DNA of 42,605 nucleotides from Basidiobolus meristosporus CBS 931.73 (Eukaryota > Basidiobolomycota > Basidiobolomycetes > Basidiobolales > Basidiobolaceae): positions 1-42,605 of the forward strand of contig MCFE01000715.1 in NCBI GenBank assembly GCA_002104905.1, given 5' to 3'. Below the pieces are notes generated by a model. The model searched no databases. It worked only from the letters and a program-made list of their open reading frames with translations, and had not been told where the DNA came from. The position numbers and the translations under genes are program-made. Below, piece after piece: positions 9,595 to 19,860 of this stretch; within the stretch, counting starts at the first letter, position 1; each line of letters starts with the position of its first letter.

Positions 9595-11083
9595 GAATAC
9601 TTGGGTGTAAAGCATATGCCAAAAAAATGGCCAGAAATCAATCAAAATTTGAGCCAAAAAGTGTAAAACGCATATTTTTGGGCTACTGCAATGAGAGTAA
9701 GGCATACAGACTCTACAATACCAAAGCAAAGAAGCTGATCAAGTCCAGGGATGTGTTGTTTGATGAAAATTCAAAATTCTCACAAAAAATGACATCAGAT
9801 GATGACAAAAATTTGATCTCAAGTCCACCAATTGTCAGGATTAAATCAGAGTAAAACAATGAAAATTTTTTCACTCCAGAGGACTCTAAAACCATTGTTC
9901 AGCCAGAATCAGAGCCCAGGAATATCCCAGAAGTGATCATTCCAGTATCAAATGCCCAGAGATCCAATCAGACAAGAAATTGCCCAAATTACTATATCAA
10001 TGAGGGTACAAATTTAGCCTATGCCTATTCAGTCCATATTGATGAGCCGCAGACTGTAAAAGAGGCCCTAAATAGCCGTCAGACAAAGTTTGGAGATCTG
10101 CAATGACTGAGGAATATCAGGCCTTGATGTAAAATCAAGCTTGGGACTTAGTCAAATTACCAATCAACCAAAAATCAGTTGGATGCAGATGAGTCTTCAA
10201 GACAAAATACAAGGCTGATGGTACAATTGAAAGATACAAAGCAAGACTTGTTACCAAAGGATACTCTCAAACAAAAGGACTTGACTCTACTGAGACCTTT
10301 GCACTGGTAGCCAAGTATAATTGCATCAGATCAATAATGGCTATTGCAGCCAAGTATAGGTTTTTTATTCATCAAATGGATGTAAAAGCTGCATTATTGA
10401 ATGGAGAACTTGATGAGGATATGTATATGGACTAGCCTGATGGGTTTGTTGACCAAGATAACCCCATTTGGTCTGCAAGCATAAAAAGTCATATATGATT
10501 GCAAACAATCACTGGCAGCTTGGAATTGCAAGATAAATTCTTATTTGGAATCTTTGAGTTTCAAAAGAAGTATCAATGAATATAATATATACTGTAAGCT
10601 AGATAGAGCAGATCCAGTTCTATTAGCTCTATATGTGGATGATCTTGTAATAGCAGCCAATAACCTAGAAACATTGGAAGAGACTTAAATCCTCCCTATC
10701 TAATGACTTCAAGATGTCCAATCTAGTAGAACTCAGTTTCTACTTAAGGATTAAGTTCTCCATAGACAGAAGTACCCAGACTATCACCCTAAGCCAATCC
10801 AAGCATATTCAAGATATACTTAAAAAGTACCAAATGGAAGACTGTAAACCAGCAGCTACCCCAATGGAGACAAACCTTAACTTGGTCCAAACTCAACCAA
10901 ATCAAGAGAGCTTGATGCCAAGTGAAAGCCCTGACTTTTCTTATCAATCTATGGTCAGCAGTCTGATATATAGCATGGTTGGAACATGTGCAGATATCTC
11001 ATATTCAGTGGGAGTTGTCAGCCAACATAATCAGAACTATGGATCATATTCAGCAGTTAAGCGGATTTTTAGATACCTAAAAG
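9595..11083 (+). pseudogene. copia Pol: integrase tail and reverse transcriptase, degenerate
   Basis: The integrase C-terminal part continues at 9627 (FEPKSVKRIFLGY, then FDENSKFSQK). The RT is spread over several frames: QMDVKAALLNGELDEDMYMD near 10375, the catalytic YVDD at ~10633, and a clean stretch from 10714 (FSIDRSTQTITLSQSK, then KKYQMEDCKPAATPMETN). Multiple stops, for example near 10106 and 10435, kill it. Most of RNase H and the 3' LTR are missing because sequence switches to a Tnp2 transposase at ~11084. It is closely related to the minus-strand fragments at 3025-4123 and 38146-39307. Confidence 0.83.
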
Positions 11084-12324
11084 CTGCTATCTTGCTGAAG
11101 GCTGGGATATCTCCAATGCAGATAATAATATGCACTTTTACATGACAGGCGTTCACTGTTATCCCACTGGAAGGTACATAAATCTATCCAGCAATGGATA
11201 CAGGGAGCTATCCAGGTTGGACAGTGATACAGGCCCAGATACCAGTGAGACTACTATCAGATTATTGCTCTGATACAATAAGGTGGGTGGCAGATTCAGA
11301 TTGATGAGAATCAGTGGCCAGCAGAATTTGCTGGTGGAGTACTTGCTTAATGAGAATCCATCAAGTGCTAAAGCAAAGGCATGGTCGTATATACCTTCAA
11401 AGTAGCCCTTGCTTCTTAGCTGTTTGTAATATTTCCCATCAAATATATTGGATATGTTTATGCTTGATTGATACTGAGTACAATAATCTATAGCTTTGCA
11501 ATATCTATTGGACTGTACAGCTTCCTCTGATGGGGTATGACTGGAATATATCCGGAGTGTGAACAATGTTTTCCCTCAATGGTGGTGGATTCCTGACAAT
11601 TTGGACATGTTATAATGGTAGCATTTTTGGATGTGAATGCCATGCAATGGTTGACACATGCAGTAATCAGGACAGTCTCTGGATCATATGTTGCCAGCTG
11701 CATGACAGTTGTCCACTTGTACCATGTACATGGTAAGTTGTATCCTAGAATGATTTTGGCAAGTAGTAGTAATTAATCCTCAATGCCCCCATTTCTGATA
11801 TGAGTGGAAACACACCACTTCTCTAGCCACAACATGACATCATACACCAGTAGATGGATTACTAGGCCCACTTGGCTCCGTAGAGTATCCTTGGCATTTG
11901 TTTGAATAGGTGTTGTCTCATTTCATATAGGGATTTGGCCAGGCTCATTTGTGGTACGGTTGTTAGGGGAGATAGGCTCACAATCAATCAGTGAGCCTTC
12001 TTTGTCAGAGCTATCACTCTGTGAGCCATATTTAGAAGCCTGAGGTGACCCTAAAGGCATCACAAGTTCACCTGACTCAGTTTGCACAAGGTGATAAAGA
12101 CAGCCAGGTGCCAATATAGAAGTATCAACTGGCCAGTAAGAAAATGTTGGTAGAGTAGTGACTGCTGAATGGTCCAATATGAATTGGGAAGCAAAACACT
12201 GGCTGTGATCCTTATAATACTTCCTATGCTGTTGCTGCACTTCATGACTAAGAGGCTTGGCACAATAGCCACATGGTCTTTTTTCTCTTCTGTTACAGTG
12301 TTGATTCAAAGTAGTCTTGTCCAT
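11084..12324 (-). pseudogene. Tnp2-like transposase, N-terminal and central part (copy 2)
   Basis: Read from 12324 on the minus strand, the protein opens with a Cys/His zinc-binding motif, CGYCAKPLSHEVQQQHRKY. It continues through an acidic linker (SQSDSSDKEGSLIDCEP) to the Tnp2 signature CVNHCMAFTS, CPNCQE, and later SNIFDGKYYKQL, DHAFALALDGFSLS and KFCWPLILINLNLPP. The order matches transposases of the Tnp2 family (CACTA/EnSpm superfamily), which cut and paste the element at its termini. There are several stops, and it is truncated at ~11084 within the GDTPAISK-like segment by the junction with copia. It starts 223 bp from a divergently oriented companion gene. Confidence 0.72.
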
Positions 12325-12546
12325 GGGGCAAGCAGTTTGACCTTCAACAGTGTAATGCTATTATATCACTCTTTGGTCAATACTCATGTGAACTTAAGAC
12401 AGTCTTGTATATGAGACATTGCACCTATATGAATGTAAGATACAGTGATGACCGGCCATAGTAAGCATGAAAAAAAAAGCTGTGGCACCACATACACACA
12501 TTTATGTAACACTATTTCCCCTTTGGTTTGACTCACTTCCATATAT
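12325..12546. promoter_or_regulatory. bidirectional intergenic region of Tnp2 element (copy 2)
   Basis: This ~220-bp stretch separates the starts of the two divergent genes. It contains the palindrome-like GTGG-CA-CCAC at 12482-12491, which is conserved in sequence and position at 16593-16602, 19667-19676 (one change) and 41767-41776. It also contains a TATATATA-like stretch close to the companion start. I infer a shared promoter, and the conserved motif may be a binding site. Confidence 0.5.
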
Positions 12547-14983
12547 ATGCTGCTAAAAATAAATCAAAGTTGTCTGGTTCCCAACCAAACCCCACTGCTG
12601 ATGACAACAGAACAACAATTGGACAACAGCTTGCTTTTACATTTAATGCAACAAGCGGGGCTACATCCAAAAAAAGTGCTGTGGACAGTGTGCCCATTGA
12701 GGGTAATAATGCGGACTCCTCAGGCTCTCAGTCAAGTAGGCAATTGAGAACCTCAGCAGAGCCACAAGCTGCCTGTTCTGCTCAGCAGATGAGAATGTAG
12801 TAATTGCAGTTCTCTCAGTTGAAGACCAGCATGTGGCCGTGATAACATCACCACCACCCATATTAGCAAGTATGTTGTCAGCTCATACCAGAGCATTAAT
12901 GAAGCATATGTTGCAATTCAAGAAGTGATTTGGATATAAGGAACCTATCAAGAAATAGTGATAATAATTGAACTGTTGTTTATTCATAAAGAAGCTCAGT
13001 ATTTATACCTTTGTAGAAGTAATACAGCTGCAACACTAAGTTGGGAGGGTTTCTCAATATTCAGGAGCATTCTGTAACAGCTTCAGGGTTAGTACATAAT
13101 GTTTGGTAATAGTGCTAATTTGATCCTGACTATAGGGGAATAATCATAAGATCATATATCTGGAGAAAGTGGTGAAGTTAAGGCAGTAAATGAGTCCTAC
13201 AGTGACTAAGACTAGTCTGGAATTATTAAGTAAATTTTTAGCTGCTGAATGATACCAAATAGTCCAATATTTCAACAGCATATAGGTTCAGTGGCTGATA
13301 GGATAGATCCAACGGCCCAGAGAGATCAGGAAATAGTCCAGAAACAGGATGAGCGGATAATACATGTAGACCAATCAGTATCCCAGGTAGAGAAAGCATT
13401 ATCATTGCTGCAAAGAAGGAACTCAAGTAGCTCAGTGTCATAATCAAGAATTGAGCCATTTCCAAATGTAACAGCACAGGAATTGTAAAGTCTGTCAAGT
13501 ACAACAACAGTGCCCAAAGATAAAGCCTACTGAAAAGCCTATCACTGCATGGGAGGGAGACAATATGGTATTTATACCAAAGCCTAAAATTCAAAAGACA
13601 TTGAAGATCTGTGAAGCCACTGAGTGCAATAATGAAGAGTGGGCTAATATACCAGAGGCTGTCAGAAGTCTATTACACCATCACTTTAAGGCTGGCATAC
13701 CATGGGACCATCAGGGACTCAAGGCCAAGCAAAATGCACCTGACTTGTTCCATGGGCATTATCCTGCATGCAAACAGGCCAACAGATTTTGGGCCTGCAT
13801 TGGTATGCTAAGAAAGTATCTTAAAAATAACAGAAACTATCAAAGGCAGAAGAACAAGGGTGCCATGGCTCAAAATCAGTGGCTTCCTCAAGAGCCCATT
13901 ACAAGCAGGGCCAAAAGCTCCAGACAAGCATCAAAGAGATGTCAGGTAGCTGGAAGAGTGTCAATTAGTAACAAGCAGGCAGACACCAATGCACCTGCAC
14001 AACATTTATCAAGGAAAAAGCGTAGTACCACTCAAGAAGCATCAGTCAAAGTAGCAGTGAGGGATCTGGCAGTGATCAAAACTGCCACTTTTGCAGGAGC
14101 CCATTGCAACTACACTTGTGAGCTGAAAACTAGTGGAAAAGAAACATCAGGTTGCCAGAAGAGTACCTGCTAGGTGCAAGCAGGCCAAAACGGATGTGTA
14201 AGAGCACAATTTATCCAGGAGAAAACAAAGTTCTGTACAAGAAGCACTCAGCCAAAGTTGCAGTCAAAGACCTGGCAGTGATAAAGGAAAAGGTAAAGGG
14301 AAAAGTGTCTACCAAAGCCTGTGACAGGGAGGCATCCAAAAAAAACTGCAGTTCATGCCAATTAACACCGCAAGCCTGGAACAGAATGATTTCATTATAG
14401 CTAAGAAGAAATACCAATAAGAAAACATCTATTTTCACAAGAGTTGGAAGCACAGCCAGTTGGGCTACACTCCAGCAAGGTATAGGAGTTTACTGAAAAA
14501 GGAAATTTGTCTACCACAGCTTCCACATCCTCTGTTGCTGACAGAGCAGAGATCCCACTGACAGACAATGCAATAGGGTCAAGAACTTGAAAGACTAACA
14601 TAATGCCATCAGTGGAATTTTGGAACATCAATAGCCACACCAAGAGGTTGCAGCAATTCTTCAAGAGCAGTGCTCAAGAAAACACACTAGAATATTGCAA
14701 GGATTTAATGCAAAGACTGGCAGAGGAGGTGCTAGATCTTGCAGTGCCAGCTGAAGGCCAGGATGTGTGGGAATCAGTGAATCAACAGTGGCATAAAGCT
14801 GTTGGGTTCCTGCCAAAGTTGCAGTACCAGAGTATTACAGCAGAAATACTTATTAAGAGGTGGAATTTAATGGAGCTACTTATTGAGTGTGGGGTTGGGC
14901 TTGATGTTAATGTAGAGTATAGGGACTTGTATAGGTCAATACAATTTGCAGTTGAGGTACAACTGACATTTCAATGGAAATAA
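12547..14983 (+). pseudogene. Tnp2-element companion gene (copy 2)
   Basis: This is an unrecognised protein of about 690-800 residues when frames are followed. The ATG at 12547 aligns with the start of the copy at 41711, but one A is missing soon afterwards and shifts the frame. Order: a polar N-terminus (SGSQPNP, then FNATSGATSKK); a helical region around 13250-13440 (QRDQEIVQKQDERI, then SQVEKALSLLQRR) that could be a coiled coil; a conserved block (TLKICEATECNNEEWANI, then RFWACIGMLRKYLKN); a duplicated basic Ser/Gln-rich repeat (about 13.9-14.3 kb); and a C-terminal block (QDVWESVNQQW, then LLIECGVGLDV). Basic composition suggests nucleic-acid binding, possibly like TnpA of plant CACTA elements, but that is inference. 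Confidence 0.6.
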
Positions 14984-15256
14984 ATCAATTTGTACGCATG
15001 AAATGTAAGAGAAATGGTTGAGTCAGGAAGTAAGGAGTGTGAGAAGAGGCAATATCCAATCAATGCACACAAATATAGGAGGCAATAGAGTGTTTGGGAT
15101 CAGGTAGTGAGCAAATTAGCTGGGAACCAATCAAAAGCCACTTATATATTGTTGTGATCAAATATTTTGACCAAGTTTTTGTGAAATTTGGGGTGCAATT
15201 ATTTTTCAATGGTTGCCAGACAATGTCCTGACCGGAGCAGTACCCTTTAGTCCTGG
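14984..15256. repeat. Tnp2-element terminus (copy 2), inner part
   Basis: Downstream of the companion stop, this matches in reverse the subterminal sequences at 4124-4450, 19068-19400 and 39308-39640. Shared blocks include the reverse complement of TTGATTGGTTCYCTGCC and of ATTGCACCCCA. The terminus is cut by the L1 solo LTR at 15257 and resumes at 16328-16380. Confidence 0.7.
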
Positions 15257-16327
15257 TGTAGTGGGGTTACAGTGACACCTACTGACAGATGTGCTCATTC
15301 CCATATTTTCTACTTCCCTATATCTCTACTACACTTATTTTAGTTTTATCCCATTTGTCTTACCTGATCAGTACTATCCCAAAAGCAGGTCAACTATTAC
15401 ATCTGCTTACCTTATTGCATAAGTTACCCCTCACTTTATGTAAAATTACTAGCTGTAAGTGCTTCTAAATTAGGCAAGTACCTGCACCATTACCCATAGC
15501 ACATGATCAACCTGCGTCATCATCACCACCATTTTCATACCACATATAGTATCCCTATGTTACACTGGTTTCATATTACTAACTCCTGATTGGTCGGATG
15601 TGCTGTGCCTCTTAGAACCTTCTGGCACCTACTTTGAATACTTTTAGCTAATTCTGATGACATTAAGATTTCTATAGATCACCAGAACCTTCTGGAACAC
15701 CATGACTAGTAGTCACTTAGCCAGTGAGAAAAGTATATAAGGGAGGCTATCCCTAAACAATAAATCATCATCCCTTTTTATCAATATACCAACTTGTTGA
15801 TTAGTGTGATCACTGCTACCTACTGCTACCTGAACTTCCAACCCCAGACCACAGGACATTCCCAGGAAACCACACTAACAGCCAACTGACCTTGGAGGCA
15901 CTACTAGTGAGGAATACTCAGAGTAGGCATCTTTCATTATTTTAATTATATTCCCCAAGTTTGTTCTTGTACAGGCAAAGATACTTTTCTGTCTTTGTGA
16001 CTATTGACCACTGCTGCATTCTTATCAAGTCCCTGTTGGTGGAGTTTATAGTTGTTTTGACTTTGAAAGCTTTAGTACATTGTCCTCTCAAACAATGCTG
16101 AACCCAGCACATACTTTTGTTAAGACATCAACCAAGTTGGGGATTGTAGCTCAATAGTTTTCCCTTGATAAGCTTGTGGCTTTATTCCTCATCACATTAG
16201 ATTAGAGACAGAACCCAAGTATTCCTAGCAAGCTTTTGCCAGAGGTTATTGCACCCAGTGAACACCCCACACACAAAACACTTGAGATGTGTTAGTTGTA
16301 TCAGTCCCTTACTTATACACCACCACA
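15257..16327 (+). mobile_element. solo LTR, family L1, copy b
   Basis: This 1071-bp unit runs from TGTAGTGGGG to CCACCACA. It is flanked by a perfect 4-bp target duplication, CTGG at 15253-15256 and 16328-16331, which fixes both ends. It contains GTATATAAGG near 15735 and AATAAATCATC shortly after, fitting a promoter and polyadenylation signal. It inserted into the terminus of Tnp2-element copy 2, so it is younger than that element. No internal coding region accompanies it. Confidence 0.88.
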
Positions 16328-16380
16328 CTGGGACTTTAAGTTTGTGATGGTCTTTTGATGGGATCATCTCAATCATTCTT
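16328..16380. repeat. Tnp2-element terminus (copy 2), outer end
   Basis: Positions 16332-16378 are the reverse complement of the conserved terminus TGAGATGATCC, TCAAAAG, then TCACAAA and TTAAAGTCCC, and continue the sequence left of the LTR. At ~16380 the sequence changes abruptly to the interior of a companion gene of another copy. Confidence 0.65.
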
Positions 16381-16538
16381 AGGGCAGTGGGCGCACAGTC
16401 CACAGGACCATTTTTGGTTGTAGCCCTACTTGTTGTACTGAATGTTAAAGCAAGCAATTGTCCAGCTGCTCTTCTGCTGCTGTCAGCAGTGAGGTTTGGT
16501 TAGCAACCAGATGACTTTGCTCTATTTTTTAGCAGCAT
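16381..16538 (-). pseudogene. companion gene, N-terminal fragment (copy 3)
   Basis: On the minus strand from the ATG at 16538, this matches the first ~50 codons of the companion gene (LTFSTTSRATTKNGPVD at 16454-16400). It then ends at the terminus of copy 2. The rest of this copy's companion gene is missing, except for a C-terminal piece displaced to 17118-17604. Confidence 0.6.
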
Positions 16539-16759
16539 ATTTATGGAAGTGAGTCAAACAAAGGGGAAATGGTGTTACATATTTGTGTGTATGTGGTGCC
16601 ACAACTTTATTTATAATGCTTACTATGGCAGGTCATTATTAAATCTTACAATCATGTAGGTGCAATGTCTCAAATGCAAGACTATCTTAAATTCACATGA
16701 ATATTGACAAAAAAGTGATATAATTGCATTACATTGCTGAGTGTTAGACTGTTTGCCTC
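16539..16759. promoter_or_regulatory. bidirectional intergenic region of Tnp2 element (copy 3)
   Basis: This aligns with 12325-12546 and 41712-41940. It keeps GTGGTGCCAC at 16593-16602 followed by AACTTTATTTATAATGCTTA, with companion fragment on one side and transposase start on the other. Confidence 0.5.
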
Positions 16760-17117
16760 ATGGAAGAGACTACTTTGACTGAATACCATTAGAGAGGAGA
16801 AAAACGACCATGTGGCTTCTGTAGTAAGCCTTTCAGCCATAGAGCACCCAGATAGCATTGGAAGTGTTACAAGAATCATGGCCAGTTTTATGCCAAACAA
16901 GTCATATTTGACCTTTCACCAGTCACTACTGTACCAGCAATATCTTACTGGCTACTTGGTACTTCTATGCTGGCACCTGGCCATATCTGTTACCTTGCTC
17001 AAAATAAGTCAGGAGAGTTTGTGACACTTTTAGGCTCACCCCAGCCTTCTGAATATGGCTCACAGAGTGATAGCTCTGACAAAGAAGGGTCACTAATAGA
17101 TTGTGAGCCTATCTCCT
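16760..17117 (+). pseudogene. Tnp2-like transposase, N-terminal fragment (copy 3)
   Basis: This carries the zinc-binding motif in the form RPCGFCSKPFSH, then the linker YGSQSDSSDKEGSLIDCEPIS. A stop sits just before the zinc motif and the first ATG is unclear, so the start is only approximate. It breaks off after DCEPIS, where sequence jumps to the C-terminal part of a companion gene in the opposite orientation. The jump may have occurred through a few shared bases (CTCCTGGTCTTC). Confidence 0.6.
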
Positions 17118-17604
17118 GGTCTTCAGCTGGCACTATTAGGTCTAGGACCTTATCTGACAGTTATTGAAATAATCCTTGCAATATTCAAGTGCATTTTCCT
17201 GAGTACAGATCTTGAAAAAGTACTACAACCTTTTGCTGTGCCTATTATTGCCCCAAAATTCCACTGCATGCATTATAATAGCCTTCTGAGCTTTGTACAG
17301 TGTTGCTTTGTCTATCAGTGGTATCTCCATTCTATCTAAAACAGTGGATATGGAGGCCTAGGTTGACTAATTGCCTTTTTGTGCAAACTGGCTTATCTCA
17401 CTGGCATGTAGCTCAACTGGCTGTGCTTCCAAAACTTGAGAAAACAACTTTTATCTTGTTGCTATTTCTTTCTAGCTACTATTGGACTCAGCCTGTTCAA
17501 GGCTTATGGCATCAATTGGTAAGAACTGAAGATCTGTCCTCTGGCTTACCTGTCTCTGGCCTGGGTGGATTATTTCTCCTTTACCCTTTCCTTTCTTGCT
17601 GCCA
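17118..17604 (-). pseudogene. companion gene, C-terminal fragment (copy 3)
   Basis: On the minus strand this matches the companion stretch at 39.87-40.36 kb, starting from TCTTCAGCTGGCACT and running to the Gly/Lys-rich end of the tandem repeat. It is out of frame in several places. It lies between two oppositely oriented transposase fragments, so this region results from internal rearrangement. Confidence 0.55.
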
Positions 17605-18665
17605 TGTCTTAAAGTGTATTTTTGACTGGAAAGGTAACATTCTTAGTGCTGGCATTTGGATAACAAAGATATGTCTGAGGCATGGAGTAAATCCCCTATA
17701 TCTCTCCCACTTGATTGCATAACCATCCATAGTGCCCAGAAAAGCTGCCTTTCTTGCAGATGGCTGGGGTATCTCCATTGCAGATAATAATAAGCTCATT
17801 ATCATGACAGTCACTTACTGTTATCCTGCTAGTAAGCATACAAAATTTATCTAGCAATAAATACAGGTAGCTATACAGGTTGGATGGTGAATTGGGCCCA
17901 GATATCTGTGAGTTTACTATCAGATTCTGGCCCTAGTACTGTAAGATAGGCAGCAGATTCAGGTTAATGAGAATTAGTGGCCAGCAGGATCTGCTGGTAG
18001 TGTACTTGTTTAATGAGAATGCATCAAGTTCCAAGGCAAAGGCATGGTCATTCATACCTTCAGAGTAGTCCTTGCTTCTAAGCTGCTTGTAATGTTTGCC
18101 ATTGAATATATTGGATATGTTTGCACTTGATTGATACTGCATGCAGTACTATATAGCTTTGCAATAGTTGTTCAACTGCATGAGCCTCTTGAGATGGGGT
18201 ATTACTGGTGTACATTTGGAATGTGGATGATGTTCTCCACTAAAGGTGGTCGATCCCAACAGGTTGGACACCTTGCAATGGTGGCATTTTCTTACATGAA
18301 TGCCATTAAACTGTTAACACATGCTGGTATTAGGATGGTCTCTGGTCACATGATGGTTGTCCATTTGTACCATGTACAAGGTAAGTTGCATCACAGGATG
18401 ATTTTGACAAGAAGTGGTAGTAAATCCTCAAGATCCCCATTACTGATATTAGTGAAACCACACCACTTCTCTAGCTACAACATTACATCATTCATCAGTA
18501 GATGGATTACTGAGCTAACTTGACTCCATAAAGCATCTTTGGCATTTATTCCATTGGTGTTGTCTTATAGCATATTGCCAGGCTAATGCAGGGTGTTGTT
18601 GTTTGGGGAGATAGGCTCACAATCCGTGAGGGAGCTTGCTTCTCCTGAGCTATCACTCTGCATGC
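17605..18665 (-). pseudogene. Tnp2-like transposase, central part (copy 3b)
   Basis: Read on the minus strand from 18665 to 17605, this follows the transposase from the acidic linker (DCEPISPNNN) through the CVNSLMAF and CPTCWD signature to the GTMDGYAIKWERYRGFTP segment (17750-17700), which belongs to the conserved GDTPAISKIAGF block of Tnp2. Stops are frequent. Both ends are broken, against companion sequence at 17604 and non-transposon DNA at 18666. Confidence 0.6.
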
Positions 18666-19067
18666 TGGTGTTTTGGGTTCAAAATTTCAAATGCAATTTT
18701 GGATAGAATCAATGGGCCGTTATTTACCAAATTTGGATTGAACGCTAGTTTGCCTAGTCTCCTCCTGGAGAACATGCTTGCTTGCTTGCTCATCAGCTAA
18801 GAAAAGTGACATTAGGAGTTGGCAATTTTGAGGAACTTGGATTTCAGCTCACACTATTATGGTATTTGGCTAGCCTTTTATCAATTCTTTTTCTTAGGGA
18901 AAAGGTAAAGGAGTGAAAGTGGTAACCAGTCAACAAGTACCTTCAGCCACATCAAGGCTGTTGGGCATAGTATCATTCAGCATGAACCTGAAGAAGACAC
19001 AGGCCTATTCTCCATATGACAGAAGTATACTTGTCCCATATGACCTCAAGCTCAGGGAAGCTATTAT
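18666..19067. other. non-transposon stretch, possible host exon
   Basis: These ~400 bp match no repeat elsewhere in the window. A frame on the plus strand from 18899 to 19067 (VTSQQVPSATSRLLG, then YSPYDRSILVPYDLKLREA) is open up to the Tnp2 terminus that interrupts it. It is preceded by TTCTTTTTCTTAG, which looks like a pyrimidine-rich 3' splice site. It may be a fragment of a host gene split by the insertion, but I do not recognise the protein. Confidence 0.3.
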
Positions 19068-19400
19068 ATTCCCAATGAAAAGTTACTGTAATGATCCTGT
19101 CAAAAGGCTGTCACAAAGTTAAAGTCCCAAGACTAAGGTACTGATCCCATCAGGAACCATCCTGAGACTGTTGAAAAATAATTGCACCCCAGATTTCACA
19201 AAAAACTTGGTCAAAATTTTCCCATCACAGCAATATATAAGAGGCTTGTGATTGGTTCTCTGCCAATTTGCTCACTTTCTGATCCCAGACACTCTATCAC
19301 CTCCTATGTTTGTGTGCATTGATTGACTATTGCCTCTTTTTCACACTCCTTAAATCCTGACTGAACCATTTCTCTTACTTTTCATGCGTACAAATTGATT
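19068..19400. repeat. Tnp2-element terminus, companion side (copy 4)
   Basis: It begins near CCCAATGAAAAGTTACTG and continues GATCCTGTCAAAAGG, aligned with the termini at 4124 and 39308. The conserved subterminal blocks TTGCACCCCAGATTTCAC and TGATTGGTTCTCTGCC follow in the same order. Confidence 0.65.
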
Positions 19401-19650
19401 TATTTCCATTGAAATGTAAGCTGTACCTCAATTGCCAATTGTATTGACCAATACAGGTCCCTTTACGCTACACCAACCTCAAGCCCAACCCCACTCTCAA
19501 CAAGTAACTCCATTAAATTCCACCACTTAATAAGTATTTCTGCTATAGTACTCTGGTTCCACAACTTGAGCAGGAACCCAACAGCCTTATGCCACTGTTG
19601 ATCCACTGATACTCACACATCATGGCCCTCAGCTGGCACTACAAGATGCT
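19401..19650 (-). pseudogene. companion gene, last ~80 codons (copy 4)
   Basis: On the minus strand this is the C-terminal block of the companion gene, ending at the usual stop in TAAATCAA near 19400. It is fused at ~19650 directly to the intergenic region that normally lies ~2 kb away. Most of the gene was therefore removed by a single internal deletion, leaving an element with a near-complete transposase and almost no companion. Confidence 0.6.
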
Positions 19651-19860
19651 GCATATACAAATGTATGTGGTGCCGCAACTTTATTTATCATGCTTAATAT
19701 GGTGGGTTGTCATTGAATCTTACATCCAAACAGGTGCAATGTTGCAAATACAAGACTGTCTTAAGTTCACATGAGTACTGACCAAAGAGTGATATAGTAG
19801 CATTGTGTTGTTTAAGGTTAAACTATATGCCCTATGGACAAGAGTACTTGATTCAGTGCC
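19651..19860. promoter_or_regulatory. intergenic region of Tnp2 element (copy 4)
   Basis: This contains GTGGTGCCGC at 19667-19676 and ACTTTATTTAT, as in the other three copies. It lies directly upstream of the transposase. Confidence 0.45.

Noticed and set aside
16144-16160. tRNA-like A box (TAGCTCAATAG) in L1 LTRs, suggesting a SINE
   Set aside because: No matching B box at the required spacing and no cloverleaf could be drawn; the unit has LTR ends and a polyadenylation signal.
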